Shown piece by piece: positions 61,276 to 64,000 of a DNA stretch of 64,000 nt. The stretch is from NCBI RefSeq assembly GCF_008119665.1, contig NZ_CP043046.1:4960001-5024000 (forward strand). Reading direction: 5' to 3'. The notes beneath the pieces are model-generated. The model worked only from the letters and a program-made list of their open reading frames with translations. It was not told the origin of the DNA and searched no databases. This DNA is from Pigmentiphaga aceris. GTDB lineage: Bacteria > Pseudomonadota > Gammaproteobacteria > Burkholderiales > Burkholderiaceae_B. Within the stretch, counting starts at the first letter, position 1. Every line of letters starts with the position of its first letter. A program made the position numbers and the translations under genes.

Positions 61276-62502
61276 ATGTCTTCCCTGCCCGTCGATGTCC
61301 GGCTGTCCCGCCGCCTTGCTTCCGTACGTCCCTCTGCTACCGGCGCAATCACCGATACCGCACGTCGCATGAAGGCTGAAGGCAAGCCGGTGATCAGCCT
61401 GAGCGCAGGCGAGCTTGATTTCGACACGCCTGCGCACATTCAGCAGGCCGCCATCGACGGCATCCAGAACGGGCAAACGCGCTATACGAATGTCGGCGGC
61501 ACCCAGCAACTGAAGGCGGCGATCGCCAGAAAGTTCCAGCGCGACAACGATCTGCACTATGCAGACGCGGAGATCATCGCGTCGACCGGAGCCAAGCAGA
61601 TCCTGTTCAATGCGCTGCTGGCAACCATCGACGCAGGCGACGAAGCCATCATGGTGGCCCCGTACTGGGTGTCGTATTCCGAGATGGTGCGCATCGCCGA
61701 CGGTGAGCCGATCGTGATCACCCCCGACGCCACAAGCGGTTTCAAGCTCACGCCCGATCTGCTTGCGCAAGCCATCACGCCCAATACGCGGTGGCTGATC
61801 CTGAATTCACCATGCAACCCGTCTGGATCGCTTTACAGCGCCGACGAGCTGCGCGCGCTGGCGGCGGTGCTGCGCCATCACCCGCGTGTGCTGGTGATGG
61901 CAGACGACATCTATGAAGAAATCGTGTTCGACGGCGAGTTTGCTAGCTTCGCGCAGGCCGCCCCCGACATGAAAGACCGCACCCTGACCATCAATGGCGT
62001 GTCCAAGGCTTACGCCATGACCGGCTGGCGTTTGGGTTACGCGGGTGGGCCGCGCTGGCTGATCGGCGCGCTGGAATTGCTGCAATCGCAAAGCACCAGC
62101 AACCCCAGCTCGGTGACTCAGGTTGCTGCCGCCGCCGCGCTGGACGGTCCGCAGGAGTTCCTGGACACCTGGCGTGCCCGCCTGCGGGTTCGCCGCGACC
62201 TGGCACTGGGCATTCTGGCCGACGCAGCCCCGCTGCTGACATTGCAGACGCCCGCCGCCGCGTTCTATCTGTATGCCGACTGCAGTGCCACCCTGGGCAT
62301 GAAAACACCGCAAGGGGCGGTCATTTCAAGCGATATCGATCTGGCAACGTATCTGCTGGAACACGGTGGTGTGGCGGTTGTGCCCGGAACCGCGTTTGGC
62401 CTCGCCCCATACATCCGTCTGGCCTATGCTTTGTCTGACACCGATCTGAAAGCGGCCTGCGAACAGATCGTTGCCGCGTGCAAGCGCCTCGTCCCCACCT
62501 GA
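61276..62502 (+). CDS. Pyridoxal-phosphate aminotransferase, class I/II
   Basis: A fold-type I aminotransferase of the aspartate aminotransferase I-beta/I-gamma type. Visible: SRRLASVRPSATGAI N-terminal arm, GELDFDTPAHI, APYWVSYSEM, NSPCNPSGSLYS (Asn contacting PLP), ADDIYEEIVFDG (Asp and Tyr contacting PLP), the Schiff-base Lys in INGVSKAYAMTGWRLGY, and the carboxylate-binding Arg in APYIRLAYA. It is 408 residues from ATG 61276. Specificity (aspartate, tyrosine or other) is not decidable. It is followed 113 bases later by pxpB. Confidence 0.92.
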   Translation: MSSLPVDVRLSRRLASVRPSATGAITDTARRMKAEGKPVISLSAGELDFDTPAHIQQAAIDGIQNGQTRYTNVGGTQQLKAAIARKFQRDNDLHYADAEIIASTGAKQILFNALLATIDAGDEAIMVAPYWVSYSEMVRIADGEPIVITPDATSGFKLTPDLLAQAITPNTRWLILNSPCNPSGSLYSADELRALAAVLRHHPRVLVMADDIYEEIVFDGEFASFAQAAPDMKDRTLTINGVSKAYAMTGWRLGYAGGPRWLIGALELLQSQSTSNPSSVTQVAAAAALDGPQEFLDTWRARLRVRRDLALGILADAAPLLTLQTPAAAFYLYADCSATLGMKTPQGAVISSDIDLATYLLEHGGVAVVPGTAFGLAPYIRLAYALSDTDLKAACEQIVAACKRLVPT

Positions 62503-62615
62503 AACGTCCAGACAGCACGTTCAACCCGGATGTTCAGCATCGGCGTGTCAGGCACTGTCACGCCACGGCCTACCCACAGATCAAGCAAGTACCGACAATC
62601 ACCAAACGACAAGCC

Positions 62616-63419
62616 ATGGCCACCGCAACCCTAGTTCCCCACCTGACCTGGCGTATCGAGCCAGTCGGCGATCGCTGCCTGATCATCCGGCTGGGCGATC
62701 GGGTGGATATCGATGTCAGCCAGACCGTGCATGCCGTTGCCGCCCAACTGATGCACAAGGCCCTGCCTGGCGTGATCGATGTCGTCCCGGCCTTCACCAC
62801 GGTGGCGGTGCACTACCGCGCGGCTGCCCGGCCGGTCACCAGTGGGTCGGGCCATGTATCGGGCCATGTATCGGGCCATATATCGGGGCATGCATCTGGC
62901 CATGCATCGGCCTACATCTCGCCCTACAAGCAACTGAAGCGCGACATCGACGCCTTGCTGTCAGCCGGTGTGCCCGCGCTGCCGCCATCGACGCGGGTCG
63001 TCGACATTCCCGCCTGTTATGGCGGCGAATTCGGCCCGGACCTGGAAGACGTGGCCACTCAATGCGGGCTGTCGGCAGACGAAGTCATCCGCCGCCACAG
63101 CCAGTCCCCGCTGATTCTGTACACCTTCTTCTTCGCCCCAGGCAACCCGTTCGCCGGCCCGGTCGACCCCAGCCTGCAGGTGCCGCGTCGACGCACGCCA
63201 CGCACACGCGTACCCGCCGGGTCGGTTGCGATTGCCAACGGTATCTCGTCCATTTACCAGAACGACTCGCCCGGTGGCTGGAACATCATCGCGCGTACGC
63301 CCTGGAACCTGTTCGACGCGCGCCAGAACCCGCCCACCCGTCTGCAACTGGGTGACCAGTTGCGCTTCGTGCCGATTTCGCGCGAACGCTTCGCCGAGCT
63401 GCTGGAGGCACGGTCATGA
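62616..63419 (+). CDS. pxpB: 5-oxoprolinase subunit PxpB with tandem-repeat insertion
   Basis: Part of the ATP-dependent 5-oxoprolinase PxpABC that recycles pyroglutamate; also named allophanate hydrolase subunit 1 or KipI-like. Conserved blocks: RIEPVGDRCLIIRLGD, GVIDVVPAFTTVAVHY, VDIPACYGGEFGPDLEDVA, PRRRTPRTRVPAGSVAIA and GGWNIIARTP. After residue 76, where relatives have a short loop, there is a SGHV/SGHI/SGHA repeat encoded by six 12-bp units. ATG 62616 gives 267 residues against about 220-240 usually. Its stop overlaps pxpC (ATGA). Confidence 0.92.
   Translation: MATATLVPHLTWRIEPVGDRCLIIRLGDRVDIDVSQTVHAVAAQLMHKALPGVIDVVPAFTTVAVHYRAAARPVTSGSGHVSGHVSGHISGHASGHASAYISPYKQLKRDIDALLSAGVPALPPSTRVVDIPACYGGEFGPDLEDVATQCGLSADEVIRRHSQSPLILYTFFFAPGNPFAGPVDPSLQVPRRRTPRTRVPAGSVAIANGISSIYQNDSPGGWNIIARTPWNLFDARQNPPTRLQLGDQLRFVPISRERFAELLEARS
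62847..62918 (+). repeat. Six 12-bp tandem repeats inside pxpB
   Basis: Units of the form tcgggccatgta: two identical copies, then copies with one to several changes, in frame. They encode Ser-Gly-His-(Val/Ile/Ala) repeats. The last unit is diverged (SAYI). Confidence 0.92.
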
Positions 63420-64000
63420 CCCATTTGATGCAAGTAGACCAGCCCGGCATGTTCTCGTTGGTGCAAGACCTGGGACGCTACGGCTGGCAGCGTTTCGGCG
63501 TGCCCGCCAACGGTGCCATGGACGAGCGCGCGCATCGCATCGCCAACGCCTTGGTCGGCAATGACGACGACGCGGCTACCCTGGAATGCACGCTTACCGG
63601 CCCCACCCTGCGCTTCACGCGCAACACTTTGATCGCCCTCAGTGGCGCAGACATGGCGGTCACTGCCGACGGCAAGCGGGTTCCCTTGAACCGTGCCGTG
63701 ATGCTGCGACGAGGTGCGGTTCTGGCCTTCAGTGAATGCCGCCAGGGCACACGCACATATCTGGCGGTGCGCGGTGGCATCGATACCGAATTGGTCATGG
63801 GCAGCCGCAGCACCTTCGTGCGCGGAGCCTATGGTGGCGTCGAAGGCCGTGCTTTGAAACGCGGCGACCGGGTACCGCTTGTCACGCCGCAGGAAGACCC
63901 GCTGCCGCTGGAACGCATGCTTGTGCAAAGCGGCCTGCCCTTTGTCGAAGCAGGTGTGGTCGAGCTGCCCGCGAGCGCGTCGGAACCTGCACCGCTGCGT
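63416..64000 (+). CDS. pxpC: 5-oxoprolinase subunit PxpC (3' end outside window)
   Basis: The first 195 residues of the biotin-dependent-carboxylase-like (KipA/PxpC) subunit. The start VDQPGMFSLVQDLGRYGWQRFGVPANGAMDE is the family signature, followed by LECTLTGPTL, ALSGADMAV and TYLAVRGGID. No stop codon occurs before the window ends. It is coupled to pxpB by a four-base overlap. pxpA probably follows beyond the edge. Confidence 0.93.
   Translation, partial: MTHLMQVDQPGMFSLVQDLGRYGWQRFGVPANGAMDERAHRIANALVGNDDDAATLECTLTGPTLRFTRNTLIALSGADMAVTADGKRVPLNRAVMLRRGAVLAFSECRQGTRTYLAVRGGIDTELVMGSRSTFVRGAYGGVEGRALKRGDRVPLVTPQEDPLPLERMLVQSGLPFVEAGVVELPASASEPAPLR

Overview
This is a GC-rich window (low-to-mid 60s % GC by eye) from a betaproteobacterium, most likely an Alcaligenaceae relative of Bordetella or Achromobacter. 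That assignment is inference from gene order and protein similarity. The supporting blocks are miaB-phoH-ybeY-corC-lnt-glyQ-glyS-gmhB-plsC, lptD-surA-pdxA-rsmA facing amgK-murU-pepP-ubiH, dusB-fis-purH-ruvC-ruvA-ruvB, and ybgC-tolQRAB-pal-cpoB. Almost all of it looks chromosomal and core. I see no insertion sequence, prophage, integrase, CRISPR array or plasmid module.

Layout. 1-4168: the 3' part of an AcrB/MexB-type RND pump and its OprM-type outer membrane channel. 4414-4578: tRNA-Met(CAT) with promoter and terminator. 5190-7253: a membrane diguanylate cyclase. 7337-18700: a dense housekeeping run for tRNA modification, ribosome maturation, lipoprotein acylation, glycyl-tRNA charging, heptose and phospholipid synthesis, and a metalloprotease. 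18812-20905: glyoxalase I and a fused SpmA/SpmB-like membrane protein. 21382-27000 (minus strand): lptD, surA, pdxA and rsmA, an outer-membrane biogenesis operon. 27100-31725: MurNAc recycling genes, aminopeptidase P and a ubiquinone hydroxylase. 32056-37482: dusB-fis, purH and the RuvABC resolvasome. 38065-43579: the Tol-Pal envelope-division machine, followed by tRNA-Lys(TTT). 44081-46192: a small copper-delivery cluster (DUF2946, SCO, PCuAC). 46453-52183 (minus): a second complete tripartite RND pump. 52433-53823: a glutathione transferase and a 2OG-Fe(II) dioxygenase. 53917-58692: a Fur-boxed siderophore receptor divergent from a two-component system. 58734-64000: a DUF4105 membrane protein, a short-chain dehydrogenase homologue that has lost its catalytic residues, a PLP aminotransferase and the start of a 5-oxoprolinase operon (pxpB-pxpC).

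Envelope maintenance is the main theme: LptD, SurA, Lnt, PlsC, GmhB, MurNAc recycling, Tol-Pal and two RND pumps. The most unusual features are small-scale. (1) Short in-frame tandem repeats and low-complexity insertions recur in otherwise conserved enzymes (PlsC, MurU, UbiH, PxpB, YbeY, the YgjP-like protein, a dioxygenase). (2) Two patches of foreign-looking codon use lie inside essential or conserved genes (glyS and tolB). (3) The SDR at 60108-60944 appears to be a pseudoenzyme. (4) Several long hairpins sit in intergenic regions, including an interrupted stem of about 28 bp between convergent genes and a 10-bp inverted repeat directly before a start codon. No obvious new multi-gene system was found.
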